Part shown: in pieces, positions 15,677-24,560 of the stretch | Numbering within the stretch: position 1 is the stretch's first letter | How the letters are laid out: each line of letters starts with the position of its first letter | Assembly (NCBI GenBank): GCA_947168065.1 | Contig: CAMVKH010000001.1 | Coordinates: 62,001-126,000, forward strand | Direction of reading: 5' to 3' | Origin: an uncultured Bacteroidales bacterium | GTDB taxonomy: Bacteria > Bacteroidota > Bacteroidia > Bacteroidales > UBA932 | Length of the DNA stretch: 64,000 nucleotides | Made by a program: the position numbers and the translations under genes | Notes under the pieces: generated by a model | Database searches by the model: none | Told to the model about the DNA's origin: nothing | Seen by the model: only the letters and a program-made list of their open reading frames with translations

Positions 15677-15732
15677 CCTTCGTGCGATGGGCCGTACTTG
15701 GTGTAAAAAAATCGTAGTGAGTTTCTGATTAT
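15677..15732 (+). pseudogene. Remnant tail of a second acyltransferase gene (56-bp duplicate, copy 2)
   Basis: This matches 8654-8709 at 52 of 56 bases and still reads FVRWAVLGVKKS then TAG. Of the four differences, three are synonymous (AGA/CGA, GCT/GCC, GGC/GGT) and one is a conservative Ile/Val. That pattern suggests two coding paralogues diverged under selection before the rest of this copy was lost. No upstream part of the gene remains between CcsBA and this tail. Confidence 0.75.
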
Positions 15733-15735
15733 TAC

Positions 15736-15743
15736 TATCTTTG
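15736..15743 (+). promoter_or_regulatory. -7 element of the PAS/MMPL operon
   Basis: TATCTTTG, 17 nt before the ATG at 15761, immediately downstream of the acyltransferase remnant. Confidence 0.6.
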
Positions 15744-15760
15744 TCGCTTTAAACGACAAA

Positions 15761-16111
15761 ATGAAAAGAGACTACTTCGAAGGCGCGGACGTGGCGGTCA
15801 CTGTCTGCGCCAAGGATGGAACCATATTGGATATGAACAGCAAGTCCCGGAAGACCTTCCTCAAGCCGGGGCAAGACGGGATTATCGGGCAAAACGTCCT
15901 GGACTGTCATCCCGAACCCGCCAGGAGCCTGCTCGACGATATGTTGAAGCATCCCCGCACGAATATCTATACGGTAGAAAAAGAGGGACTGAAGAAGCTT
16001 ATCTTCCAAACGCCGTGGTACGACGGCGATGACTATGCAGGGTTCATGGAACTCTCCATCGTCCTTCCGGAAAGCATCCCCAACCGGGTCCGCAAGCCCA
16101 AGGCGGAATGA
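15761..16111 (+). CDS. Single PAS-domain protein
   Basis: 116 residues made up of one PAS sensor fold: VTVCAKDGTILDMNSKSRKTF at the start, the GQNVLDCHPEPAR stretch (residues ~43-55) and a final pair of strands with WYDGDDYAGFMEL. This resembles the PAS module at the end of DUF438 proteins, where the CHP segment lies near the ligand pocket. There is no output domain, so it must act through a partner or by sequestering a ligand. It overlaps the MMPL transporter gene by 4 nt. Confidence 0.8.
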   Translation: MKRDYFEGADVAVTVCAKDGTILDMNSKSRKTFLKPGQDGIIGQNVLDCHPEPARSLLDDMLKHPRTNIYTVEKEGLKKLIFQTPWYDGDDYAGFMELSIVLPESIPNRVRKPKAE

Positions 16112-19100
16112 GCAACAAGTCCGGCTTCCTGGTTCGATGGCGGTATGCGCTGCTGGCACTGACGGCAGCGGCGGCACTCATTTCGGTGCTGCTGATTCCT
16201 CGTACGCGCATCAATGCCGACATGACCAGCAATCTGCCGGACGATTCGCCGATGCGGCATGGCATAACCCTCCTGGAGCAGTACTTCCCCCAGATGGACA
16301 TCCGTATGCAGACACTCCGCGTCATGTTTGTCGCGGAGCCTCCTGCCGACTCCCTGGATAACGCACTAGGGCAGATGCTGGAGGGCGCGCGCAAACTCGA
16401 TGTCCGGCAGAATGGATCTTACACGCTCTACCATTACATGCTCCCGCCCGAAATGGATGGGAAGGCCATCCAGGAAAGCATCCAGGACCGCTTCGGCGAC
16501 CGTGTCGAAGTGGAAGTGGAAGACAATTCCGGAATGCCCGACAACATCGTGATGATGATGGCGACCGGTGTCATCACCGGACTGCTGATCCTCTTCCTGA
16601 TGTGCCACTCGCTGATCGAGCCGCTCCTGATCCTGCTGACGCTGATCTTCGCCATCATGATCAATATGGGAACCAACGCGTTGCTGCCCAGCGTGCGGCT
16701 GATTACCCATACGCTTGCAGCCGTGCTGCAGCTGGTCCTGTCGATGGACTATGCCATCATCCTGCTGAACCGCTACAAGCAGCAGAGAAAGGACTTGGAG
16801 AAGGAGCAAGCCATGGTTGCAGCGATCCGCAGCGCCGCGCCCGCCATCCTGAGCAGCGGACTGACCACGATTGTGAGCCTGCTGATGCTCATCTTCATGC
16901 GGCTCAAGATCGGTGCTGATCTCGGCATTGTCCTTTCGAAAGGGGTTCTGTGCAGCCTGATCGCCACCTTCACTGTCCTCCCGTCGCTGATCCTGTTCTG
17001 CGACAAAGCGATCATGAAGGGACGCAAGCATGTCCCCCAGATCCCGACCGACGGGCTTGCCCGTTTCGAGCTGCGGTTCCGCCTTCCGCTCGCCATCCTG
17101 TTCATCGGATTGTTCGCAGGTTCCTGGTTCCTGCAGCGGCAGACCGAAATCTCCTATGCCATCGTCTGGCCTACACCCATTACCAAAGTGTTCCCGCCCG
17201 ACAACACCCTGCTGATGCTCTACCGGACGGATGACGAGCAGGCGATGATATCCCTGACCGACACGATCGCCAGCCTGGAGAAAGGCGTCACGTGCATCAA
17301 CTATCCTTCCATCGCCCTGAAACCCATGTCGACAGAAGAACTGGCCGCGCTCAGTCCGGAACTGGCATCCCAGGTTCCGCCCGAAGCGCTTGACCTGCTC
17401 TATTATGCAGCCTCCCACCCTGAGCGCGAAGAGCGGATGCGGATCGACGAACTCGAGCCCACCGCCAAATCGCTGCTTGACATGGCCGGACAGTTCCTGC
17501 CTGAAGAAGCCATGAAGGGGATCGCCTCCCGCTTCGACATGAAGCGGCTCATGAGGCAGTTGAGCTATGTCCCGCCGATGCCGTCCCTGATCCCGTCAGC
17601 GCCTGAAGCGGAAGCTGCCGACGACGAGGTTCCCCAGGCAGAGATCCCGGATCAGGCCGTCGATCAGGAGATGGAAGATTTCGTGGAAACCGTGGAAACA
17701 GAGCAGCCCGATGCAGCGGAGGCGCCTGTCCTTCAGCAGACCGATACCACCGCGAAATCCTTTACCATCACCTACGAGGACATCATGAAGCAGCGTACGG
17801 CGGCCGAAATGGCGGCGTTTTTCCATTTCGACAAACAGCAGATTTCCATGGTGTACCGCCTCGCCGGCGCAGGACGCAGGGGTCGTCCCGCGACGATGAA
17901 CATGGATGAATTCTTTACCGCCATCAACGACAAAGTGCTGGGAAACAAGCTCTACTCCGTAATGGTCCCGGCAGAATCAGCAGCACAGTTCCGGGAGATG
18001 CGCAAGGAAATCGACAAAATCATCCAAGCCGGTCCTACAAAGCCTGCGACGCCGGAAGAGCCTGCTAACCCTACCCCCGACAAGCCCGAAAAGCCTGCAG
18101 AAGGACCCACCCCTCACACAGGAACACCAGATAAGCCTGCCCATGACACGACGTCCGTCAAGCCTGTCCCGGAAGAGCATCCCGTCACGGTTCCTACCGT
18201 AGAAGAGGAGCCCGAGGTCCTTTCCCCGCTCGAGCAGCTGGCAGACATGGCATTCTCTGGGAAACGGTACTCTGCTGCACAGTGCTATAGCGCCTTGACC
18301 GCAGCAGGCGTCTCCGTCAAACGTGAAGAACTCGACCTGCTGTTCCTGTACCACGGATACAAGAATGCAAGGGATACCAGCACCCGGCTCTCGCTGATGC
18401 AGGTTGCCGATTACGTGAACCGGCTCGCTGAGAATCCGCTAATCCGGCAATACGCCGATTCGACGCAGCTTGCCGGACTGTCCGGCATCCGGGAGCGGCT
18501 TGAAGGCGAACTGGGTGCCCTGCGCAGCGATCCCTGGTCACTGGCCGTGATTACGAGCGGACTCCCCGTAGAGAGTGACCGGACCTTCGACTTCATCGAC
18601 CATATTCAGGAACGGTGCAAGGCCTCGCTCGGTGGTGAGACTTACCTGGTCGGCCACTCGCAGATGTACAAGGAAATCAAGGAAGGGTTCCCGAGGGAGC
18701 TGTTGGTACTGACCTTGCTCACGATCGCTGCACTCTTCCTGATCGTCGCCCTTACATTCCGTTCGTTGATCATACCCCTGCTGCTGATACCGACCGTACT
18801 CATGGCCGTGTGGCTCAACGTATTCGTCAGTGGACTGGGAGGCAACCACATTTTGTTCCTGGCCTATTTGATCGTGCAGAGCATCCTGATGGGCGCGACC
18901 ATCGACTATTCCATCCTCTTCACCCACTACTACTGCGATGCCCGCAAGACGATGGACCGCGGCGCTTCGCTGGCGACTGCCTATCGCGGAGCCATCCACG
19001 CCATCATGACCTCAGGCATGATCCTGGTCGCGGCACCCTGGCTTATGACGCTGGTCATTTCCGGAGAGATGATCATCTCGATCCTCCGCAGTATCTCAGC

Positions 19101-19182
19101 GGGAGCACTGGCCGCCATCCTCCTGATCCTGCTCGTCCTGCCAGGCGCGCTGGCCCTGATGGACAAGAGGATAACCAAATGA
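16108..19182 (+). CDS. MMPL/RND-superfamily exporter
   Basis: 1024 residues with two six-helix bundles (N-terminal around 10-390, C-terminal around 850-1024), each carrying the MMPL helix-4 motif: SMDYAIILLNRY and ATIDYSILFTHYY, where the Asp-Tyr pair relays protons. Between them is a large extracytoplasmic segment with long Pro-, Lys-, Glu-rich linkers (around residues 490-560 and 640-710), which is unusual and probably flexible or surface-reaching. Relatives export lipids, hopanoids or lipopeptides. The gene is translationally coupled to the PAS protein. Confidence 0.88.
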   Translation: MSNKSGFLVRWRYALLALTAAAALISVLLIPRTRINADMTSNLPDDSPMRHGITLLEQYFPQMDIRMQTLRVMFVAEPPADSLDNALGQMLEGARKLDVRQNGSYTLYHYMLPPEMDGKAIQESIQDRFGDRVEVEVEDNSGMPDNIVMMMATGVITGLLILFLMCHSLIEPLLILLTLIFAIMINMGTNALLPSVRLITHTLAAVLQLVLSMDYAIILLNRYKQQRKDLEKEQAMVAAIRSAAPAILSSGLTTIVSLLMLIFMRLKIGADLGIVLSKGVLCSLIATFTVLPSLILFCDKAIMKGRKHVPQIPTDGLARFELRFRLPLAILFIGLFAGSWFLQRQTEISYAIVWPTPITKVFPPDNTLLMLYRTDDEQAMISLTDTIASLEKGVTCINYPSIALKPMSTEELAALSPELASQVPPEALDLLYYAASHPEREERMRIDELEPTAKSLLDMAGQFLPEEAMKGIASRFDMKRLMRQLSYVPPMPSLIPSAPEAEAADDEVPQAEIPDQAVDQEMEDFVETVETEQPDAAEAPVLQQTDTTAKSFTITYEDIMKQRTAAEMAAFFHFDKQQISMVYRLAGAGRRGRPATMNMDEFFTAINDKVLGNKLYSVMVPAESAAQFREMRKEIDKIIQAGPTKPATPEEPANPTPDKPEKPAEGPTPHTGTPDKPAHDTTSVKPVPEEHPVTVPTVEEEPEVLSPLEQLADMAFSGKRYSAAQCYSALTAAGVSVKREELDLLFLYHGYKNARDTSTRLSLMQVADYVNRLAENPLIRQYADSTQLAGLSGIRERLEGELGALRSDPWSLAVITSGLPVESDRTFDFIDHIQERCKASLGGETYLVGHSQMYKEIKEGFPRELLVLTLLTIAALFLIVALTFRSLIIPLLLIPTVLMAVWLNVFVSGLGGNHILFLAYLIVQSILMGATIDYSILFTHYYCDARKTMDRGASLATAYRGAIHAIMTSGMILVAAPWLMTLVISGEMIISILRSISAGALAAILLILLVLPGALALMDKRITK

Positions 19183-19191
19183 TTTATTTAC

Positions 19192-19199
19192 TACCTTTG
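19192..19199 (+). promoter_or_regulatory. -7 element of tRNA-Ser(TGA)
   Basis: TACCTTTG, 12 nt before the tRNA, overlapping the short gap after the MMPL stop codon. Confidence 0.65.
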
Positions 19200-19210
19200 T
19201 ATTCCCATCC

Positions 19211-19295
19211 GGAGAGTTGGCCGAGTGGTCGATGGCGGCAGTCTTGAAAACTGTTAGGCGGCAACGCCTCAGGGGTTCGAATCCCTTACTCTCCG
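19211..19295 (+). tRNA. tRNA-Ser (anticodon TGA)
   Basis: Class II tRNA. Acceptor GGAGAGT (19211-19217) pairs with ACTCTCC (19288-19294), discriminator G at 19295, CCA not encoded. The anticodon loop CTTGAAA gives TGA at 19245-19247. A long variable arm lies around 19254-19270, and the T-loop is TTCGAAT. It reads UCA and related serine codons. Confidence 0.92.
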
Positions 19296-19419
19296 CAAAG
19301 TCCAAAAGAAATCTGCGCCAAGCTAACAAGCTTGAGCGCAGATTTCTTTTGTGACTTTGCAAAGCCCGCCGCAGGCGGGCTGGGATGTCGCGCAGCGACA
19401 ATCCCAAGGAGAGTAAGGC
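19284..19419. repeat. Composite palindrome starting inside the tRNA-Ser 3' end
   Basis: CCTTACTCTCC of the tRNA (19284-19294) is repeated inverted as GGAGAGTAAGG just before lspA. Inside lie a 66-bp near-perfect hairpin (19295-19318 with 19336-19360, core CAAGCT/AGCTTG) and two GC-rich hairpins, GCCCGCC-GCA-GGCGGGC and TGTCGC-GCA-GCGACA. The whole stretch has no open frame and sits between convergent genes (tRNA and lspA), so termination in both directions is one role. The tRNA-derived arm is odd for a plain terminator. Confidence 0.75.
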
Positions 19420-19429
19420 ATCAGCCGCC

Positions 19430-20041
19430 CTACTCCGCCTTCTCAGCTTTCTCAGCCTTCTCAGCTTTCTCCTCACTTTTGGCGAAGAACCGCCACTGGA
19501 ACAACAGCAGATAGATCGCCCCGCAGGTGATGCAGCTGTCGGCGAAATTGAAGATGGGCCGGAAGAAGATAATGTGACGGCCACCCCAGATGGGGAAACC
19601 GGCCGGAAGTGTCGTATCGATGATCGGGAAATAGAACATATCCACCACCCGTCCGTACAGGAATGGCGCATAGTCGAAGATGATGCCGTAAAACATCGAG
19701 TCGATCATGTTGCCGATGGCGCCGCACAGGATGGCTGCCAGACCGACGAGTACGCCGGTCGGCGTTTCAGGTTTCTTGAGCAGCCGGCGCATGTAGAAGA
19801 TGATCAGGACGATCAGCACCAGACGGCTCAGGCTGAGGACCAGTTTGCCCCACGTCTCACCGAACTGCAGGCCGAAGGCCATGCCGTTGTTTTCGATAAA
19901 CAGGAGCTGGAACCAGTTGCCGCAAACATGGATGCTCTCGCCGATCGCCATGTTTGTCTTGACCAGGATCTTGATGACCTGGTCGATAACCAGCAAAAGG
20001 ACGACAAGCAGCGTAATCCGCGCGCCTCTGGAGACTTTCAT
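19430..20041 (-). CDS. lspA: Lipoprotein signal peptidase (signal peptidase II)
   Basis: 203 residues with four membrane helices. The catalytic aspartates lie in the conserved IGNMID (first Asp) and FNFADSCI (second Asp) motifs; the N-terminal LLLVIDQVIKILV helix is also family-specific. It removes the signal peptide from prolipoproteins after lipidation; several lipoproteins are encoded in this window. Its C-terminus carries a short KAE-type tandem repeat (SEEKAEKAEKAEKAE), beyond the usual end of the protein. It lies 6 nt after the DksA-like gene. Confidence 0.95.
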   Translation of the reverse strand: MKVSRGARITLLVVLLLVIDQVIKILVKTNMAIGESIHVCGNWFQLLFIENNGMAFGLQFGETWGKLVLSLSRLVLIVLIIFYMRRLLKKPETPTGVLVGLAAILCGAIGNMIDSMFYGIIFDYAPFLYGRVVDMFYFPIIDTTLPAGFPIWGGRHIIFFRPIFNFADSCITCGAIYLLLFQWRFFAKSEEKAEKAEKAEKAE

Positions 20042-20047
20042 CGGATG

Positions 20048-20443
20048 TTACCGCTTGTTCTTCGCTTCGACGCTGAGGGTAGCGTGCGGAACCAGACGCA
20101 GACGCTCCTTGGGAATCAGCTTACCGGTTTCCCTGCAGATGCCATAGGTCTTGTTCTCGATACGGATCAGGGCAGCTTCCAGGTTCTGGATGAACTTGTA
20201 CTGACGGGCGGCCAGCTGGCTGGCCTCTTCCTTGGCCTGTGAAGCGGAGCCTTCTTCCAACACCTTGAACGAAGGAGAGGTGTCTTCCGTATCGTTGCTG
20301 CTGCTGTGGTCGATCTGAGCCTGCAGCATATTGTAGTCCCTGCGTGCCTTCTCAAGCTTCTGCAGGATCAGTTCCTTGAACTCCTGGAGCTCCTCGTCGC
20401 TATAGCGGACTTTCTCTACGGTTTCTTCTTTCTTCTCTTCCAT
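20048..20443 (-). CDS. TraR/DksA-family regulator
   Basis: 131 residues. A long N-terminal coiled coil (about 15-90, LQEFKELILQKLEKARRDY and following) leads to a degenerate zinc-finger region YGICRETGKLIPKERLRLVP. Only one Cys of the usual four is left, as in many Bacteroidota members. DksA-like proteins enter the RNA polymerase secondary channel and modulate rRNA and stress transcription. The start is the ATG at 20441-20443; the frame opens three codons earlier at a TTG. It is located between ileS and lspA on the same strand, an arrangement common in Bacteroidales. Confidence 0.9.
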   Translation of the reverse strand: MEEKKEETVEKVRYSDEELQEFKELILQKLEKARRDYNMLQAQIDHSSSNDTEDTSPSFKVLEEGSASQAKEEASQLAARQYKFIQNLEAALIRIENKTYGICRETGKLIPKERLRLVPHATLSVEAKNKR

Positions 20444-20482
20444 GGCTGACAATTTTTAATCCAACAGTCAAATATAACCTTT

Positions 20483-23400
20483 TTATTTCAATCTTACAAC
20501 AGCAATTGCGAGGGTTCCGTCTTCCCATTCGACCTCAACCGCTCCGGCAGGATCGGCTTCGAATCGGATGTCGCGGGCAAGGGTCTGCGCACAAACATAG
20601 CTCCCGAAGCGCTCCAGCGCATCCTGCAGCATGGTATTCGGTGCGATGACGACCTCGATACGGTCGGTCACCTCGAAGCCGGCGGCCTTTCGCAGATTCT
20701 GGATGCGGTTAACCAATTCGCGTGCCAGACCTTCTTTCCGGAGTTCATCGGTCAGTTCGACATCGAGCGCGATGGTCAGGGCGCCCTGGGAAGCGACCAG
20801 CCAGCCCGGCATGTCTTCCGACGAAATCTGGTAATCGCCGGGGGTGAGCGTCACGTCGCCGCCCGGGAGAGAAAGGGTATAGGACTCCCCTGCCGCTTCC
20901 GCGCGCTGGACGGAGGAAATCGTCGCCTGGTCGAGCGAAGCGAAGGCAGCTGCGATCTCTTTCATCCGCGGGCCATAGACCTTGCCCAGTGTCTTGAAAT
21001 TGGGTTTGATCTTCTTGGTCAGGATACCCTCGGTATTCTCGACGAATTCCATTTCCTTGACATTCACTTCGGCCAGGATCAGGTCTTTCACGGCGGAAAG
21101 CTGGGTCCGCACCTGCTCCGAGATTACGGGCACGACCATCTTCTTCAGCGGCTGGCGGACAGGAATACCCACTTTCTTGCGGAGGGCAAGCACCATCGAA
21201 GTCGCGGTCTGGGAGAGGCTCACGCGCTCTTCCAGCGCCGCGTCGATCAGGCTTTCATCGGGAGAGGGCATCTGCACGAAGTGGACTGAACAGCCCTCCA
21301 CGGGATGGCAGGGTGCCGTCAGGTCGAGATAGAGCCGGTCGGCGAAGAAAGGCGCGATGGGCGCCATCAGCACGGCCACGTTGTACAGTGCAGCGTAGAG
21401 CGTCTGGTAGGCGGCCTGTTTGTCGGCAGTCATGGCGCCGGCCCAGTAACGTTTGCGGTTCAGGTGGACATACCAGTTGGAGAGGTCGTCGCAGACGAAA
21501 CTCTCGATCAGACGGCCCGCCGTCTTGATATCGTAATCTTCATAAGCGGCGCGAACATCGCGGATCAGGCTGTTCAGGCGGGAGACGATCCAGCGGTCGA
21601 TCTCAGTGAGCGATCCTTGGTCCGGCGTCTGAGGCGTCCAGCCGTCGATGTTGGCGTAGAGAGCGAAGAAGGCGTAGGTGTTGTAGAGCGTGCCGAAGAA
21701 CTTGCGGCGCACCTCATCCACGCCGGCCTCGTCGAACTTGAGGTTGTCCCACGGCTCTGCGTTGGTCAGCATATACCAGCGGAGCGCGTCGGCGCCATAG
21801 GTATCGAGTGCCTTGAACGGATCGACCGCATTGCCCAGGCGCTTGCTCATCTTGTTGCCCGCCTTGTCGAGCACCAGGCCGTTCGAGATGACCCGCTTGA
21901 ACGCAGGTGTCCCGCTGACCATGGTATGGATGGCATGCAGGGTATAGAACCAGCCGCGCGTCTGGTCGACGCCCTCGGCGATGAAATCGGCGGTGGCGCC
22001 GAATCGCTCGCTGCCGAGGTTACGCAGGCCTTCCTGGGCGTACGGCATCGCACCGGAATCGAACCACACGTCGATCAGGTCGCTCTCGCGGACCATCTTG
22101 CGGCCGGTAGGCGACACGAGGAAGATCTGGTCCATATAAGGACGGTGGAGGTCGATGCGCTCGTAATTCTCCAGACTCGGGTCTTTCGGATCGAATCCCT
22201 TGTCTTTCATCGGGTTGCTGGGCATGATACCCGCAGCCACGGCTTTTTCGATCTCGGCATAGAGCTCGGCGGCCGAACCGATGCAGATCTCCTCCTTTCC
22301 GTCTTCGGTACGCCAGATCGGGAGCGGCGTGCCCCAGAAACGGCTGCGGCTCAGGTTCCAGTCCTGGATGTTCTCCAGCCACTGGCCGAAACGGCCCGTT
22401 CCGGTCGAAGCCGGGCGCCAGGTGATCTGGCGGTTGAGCGCCACCATCTCGTCTTTCACGGCCGTGGCCTTGATGAACCACGAATCCAGGGGATAATAGA
22501 GCACGGGAAGGTCGGTCCGCCAGCTGTGCGGATAGCTGTGTACGTGCTTCTGTACCTTGAATGCGCGACCGTCAGCCTTCATCATCACGCAGAGGTCGAT
22601 GTCGAGCGTCCCTTCTTCATCCACGTGCTCGAAGTATTGTTTGTAGCCCGCTTTCACGTAGCGGCCCGCATATTCCTTGTAAGAGGGGTCCACATTCTCC
22701 TTCACGTAGTCGGGATCCAGGTCTTCCAGGCGGCAGAAACGTCCCTGGCGGTCCACCTGGGCCTGCGGGTTGCCGTCCTTGTCGATCGGAAGGATGCCGC
22801 AAATGCCTGCGGCGGCGGCGACGCGCTTGTCGTCGGCACCGAAGGTCGGAGCGATGTGGACGATACCGGTACCGTCTTCCGTGGTCACATAGTCGCCGGG
22901 GATGACGCGGAAAGCGTCGCCCTGCGGTTTGAACCAGGGAATCAACTGCTTGTAGCGGATGCCGACAAGGTCGCGGCCTTTGCAGGAACCCTCAAGCACC
23001 TCGAAAGGAATCTTGCCCTTGGGATTGAACCAGGCACCGACCAGGTCGCGGGCGACAATATAGACAGCCTCCTTGCCCGAGTAGGGATTGGCTGAGCGGA
23101 CGCGCACGTAGTCGATGTCGGGGCCGACGCAAAGTGCCGTGTTCGAAGGAAGGGTCCAGGGCGTCGTCGTCCAGGCCAGGATGCAGAGAGGCAGGCCGTC
23201 CACGAAGAAACGCTCCGAGGCCGCGTCGCGGACCACCTCGAACTGCACCGTAGCGGTCGTATCGGACACGTCCTTGTAGCAGCCGGGCTGGTTGAGTTCG
23301 TGCGAACTCAGGCCCGTTCCGTCGGTCGGCGAATACGGCTGGATGGTAAAGCCCTTGTAGAGCAAGCCCTTGTCGTAAATCTTGCGAAGCAGGTACCAGA

Positions 23401-23875
23401 GCGTCTCGATGTAACGGTTGTCGTAGGTGATATACGGGTCGTCCATGTCCACCCAGTAGCCGATCCGGTCCGTGAGGGAAGCCCATTCCTTCGTGTATTT
23501 CATCACCTCCTTGCGGCAGGTGGCATTGTATTCGGCTACCGAGATCTTCGTGCCGATGTCGGCCTTGGTGATGCCGAGTTTCTTCTCCACGCCCAACTCC
23601 ACGGGAAGGCCGTGCGTATCCCACCCGGCCTTGCGTTCGACATGATAGCCCGTCTGGGTCTTGTAGCGGCACACAGCGTCCTTGATGGACCGTGCCATCA
23701 CGTGGTGGATACCGGGCATTCCATTGGCGGAAGGCGGACCTTCAAAGAAGATGAACTTCGGAGCTCCTTCGCTCATTTTCAGAACGTTGCGGAAAGTATT
23801 ATCGTTTTCCCACTTGGCCCGGATCTCATTGCCCACGGCCACCAGGTCCAGCTTTTTATATTCGGCAAAACTCAT
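20483..23875 (-). CDS. ileS: Isoleucyl-tRNA synthetase
   Basis: 1130 residues, class Ia. The ATP-binding HIGH-type motif appears as GIHHVMAR (residues 55-62, with PPSANGMPG before it), and the KMSKR loop as KMSKRLGN near residue 675. Between them is the CP1 editing domain (about 190-400) with TTPWTLPSNTALCVGP, the part that hydrolyses mischarged Val-tRNA. The anticodon-binding helical domain and a C-terminal extension follow. It is the first gene of an ileS-dksA-lspA minus-strand unit, 39 nt from the DksA-like gene. Confidence 0.97.
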   Translation of the reverse strand: MSFAEYKKLDLVAVGNEIRAKWENDNTFRNVLKMSEGAPKFIFFEGPPSANGMPGIHHVMARSIKDAVCRYKTQTGYHVERKAGWDTHGLPVELGVEKKLGITKADIGTKISVAEYNATCRKEVMKYTKEWASLTDRIGYWVDMDDPYITYDNRYIETLWYLLRKIYDKGLLYKGFTIQPYSPTDGTGLSSHELNQPGCYKDVSDTTATVQFEVVRDAASERFFVDGLPLCILAWTTTPWTLPSNTALCVGPDIDYVRVRSANPYSGKEAVYIVARDLVGAWFNPKGKIPFEVLEGSCKGRDLVGIRYKQLIPWFKPQGDAFRVIPGDYVTTEDGTGIVHIAPTFGADDKRVAAAAGICGILPIDKDGNPQAQVDRQGRFCRLEDLDPDYVKENVDPSYKEYAGRYVKAGYKQYFEHVDEEGTLDIDLCVMMKADGRAFKVQKHVHSYPHSWRTDLPVLYYPLDSWFIKATAVKDEMVALNRQITWRPASTGTGRFGQWLENIQDWNLSRSRFWGTPLPIWRTEDGKEEICIGSAAELYAEIEKAVAAGIMPSNPMKDKGFDPKDPSLENYERIDLHRPYMDQIFLVSPTGRKMVRESDLIDVWFDSGAMPYAQEGLRNLGSERFGATADFIAEGVDQTRGWFYTLHAIHTMVSGTPAFKRVISNGLVLDKAGNKMSKRLGNAVDPFKALDTYGADALRWYMLTNAEPWDNLKFDEAGVDEVRRKFFGTLYNTYAFFALYANIDGWTPQTPDQGSLTEIDRWIVSRLNSLIRDVRAAYEDYDIKTAGRLIESFVCDDLSNWYVHLNRKRYWAGAMTADKQAAYQTLYAALYNVAVLMAPIAPFFADRLYLDLTAPCHPVEGCSVHFVQMPSPDESLIDAALEERVSLSQTATSMVLALRKKVGIPVRQPLKKMVVPVISEQVRTQLSAVKDLILAEVNVKEMEFVENTEGILTKKIKPNFKTLGKVYGPRMKEIAAAFASLDQATISSVQRAEAAGESYTLSLPGGDVTLTPGDYQISSEDMPGWLVASQGALTIALDVELTDELRKEGLARELVNRIQNLRKAAGFEVTDRIEVVIAPNTMLQDALERFGSYVCAQTLARDIRFEADPAGAVEVEWEDGTLAIAVVRLK

Positions 23876-23904
23876 GTCTTGGTGCGCTTGTAATCATTTT
23901 GAAT

Positions 23905-23934
23905 TTGCAAAGATACGATAATTCACTAATTTTG
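23905..23934. promoter_or_regulatory. Overlapping divergent promoters for ileS and cvpA
   Basis: On the plus strand TTG (23905-23907), 19 nt, TAATTTTG (23927-23934) points to cvpA. On the minus strand the complement of 23908-23915 reads TATCTTTG and serves ileS. The two -7 elements are interleaved, so the polymerases should compete. Confidence 0.65.
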
Positions 23935-23960
23935 GGCTGCGCAAAGAAAAAACTCTCTTT

Positions 23961-24461
23961 ATGGGTGTCATCGATATCGTCATCGTATGCTTTTTCCTGC
24001 CGGCTCTCTTCTTCGGCATCAAGAACGGAATGGTCAAGCAGCTGGTCGCGCTGGCCGTCATCTATTTCGGCATCGTCCTCTCGCTGCGCTTCGCTACGCC
24101 GGTCTCGCAATGGGTTCTGGAGCACGTCAAAATGACGGAATTCTGGGCGAAAGCCGTTTCCTTCATCCTGATTTTTTTTGCAGTTGCGCTGGTATTAAGT
24201 TTATTTGGCCGGATCATCGAAAAAATTATTAAGATTACGCTGCTCGGATGGCTCAACAAACTGCTCGGCGTCGTCATGACGTTTATCTTGACGATCCTGT
24301 TGCTCTCGGTCGTCGTGTACCTCGTCGATTCAGCCAATAACCTCCTGGAATTCATACCGAAAGAGAAACTGGAAGAGTCGCGCTTCTACCCTGCCCTGCT
24401 CCAGCTTTCCCAGGAGGTCTTCCCGCATTTCAAGGAGCTTTTCTCCAAGGGAGAAATTTAA
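23961..24461 (+). CDS. cvpA: CvpA-family membrane protein
   Basis: 166 residues with four predicted membrane helices. It starts MGVIDIVIVCFFLPALFFGIKNG, which is the CvpA/colicin V production signature (a short helix, then the G-x-K/R-G loop). CvpA was named for its requirement in colicin V production in E. coli but is widespread and acts in envelope stability. It happens to lie just upstream of the bacteriocin locus, separated by about 100 nt and a possible independent promoter, so the association may be chance. Confidence 0.88.
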   Translation: MGVIDIVIVCFFLPALFFGIKNGMVKQLVALAVIYFGIVLSLRFATPVSQWVLEHVKMTEFWAKAVSFILIFFAVALVLSLFGRIIEKIIKITLLGWLNKLLGVVMTFILTILLLSVVVYLVDSANNLLEFIPKEKLEESRFYPALLQLSQEVFPHFKELFSKGEI

Positions 24462-24492
24462 ATTTTTCCATTTTCGCCCGCCGGCGAAGATT

Positions 24493-24523
24493 TTGCTTTT
24501 CTGCAGGCCCGAATCCATTTTTG
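24493..24523 (+). promoter_or_regulatory. Candidate promoter of the bacteriocin operon
   Basis: TTG (24493-24495), 20 nt, CATTTTTG (24516-24523): the spacing is right but the -7 element has one mismatch (CA for TA). It is located 38 nt before the small gene at 24561. Confidence 0.35.
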
Positions 24524-24560
24524 CTGCTGAACTTTGCTCCCGGAAACAGAACCCGAGCAA

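Noticed and set aside
23961-24461. Treating cvpA as part of the bacteriocin system
   Set aside because: CvpA is widespread and has its own promoter shared with ileS; the historic link to colicin V does not make it specific here.
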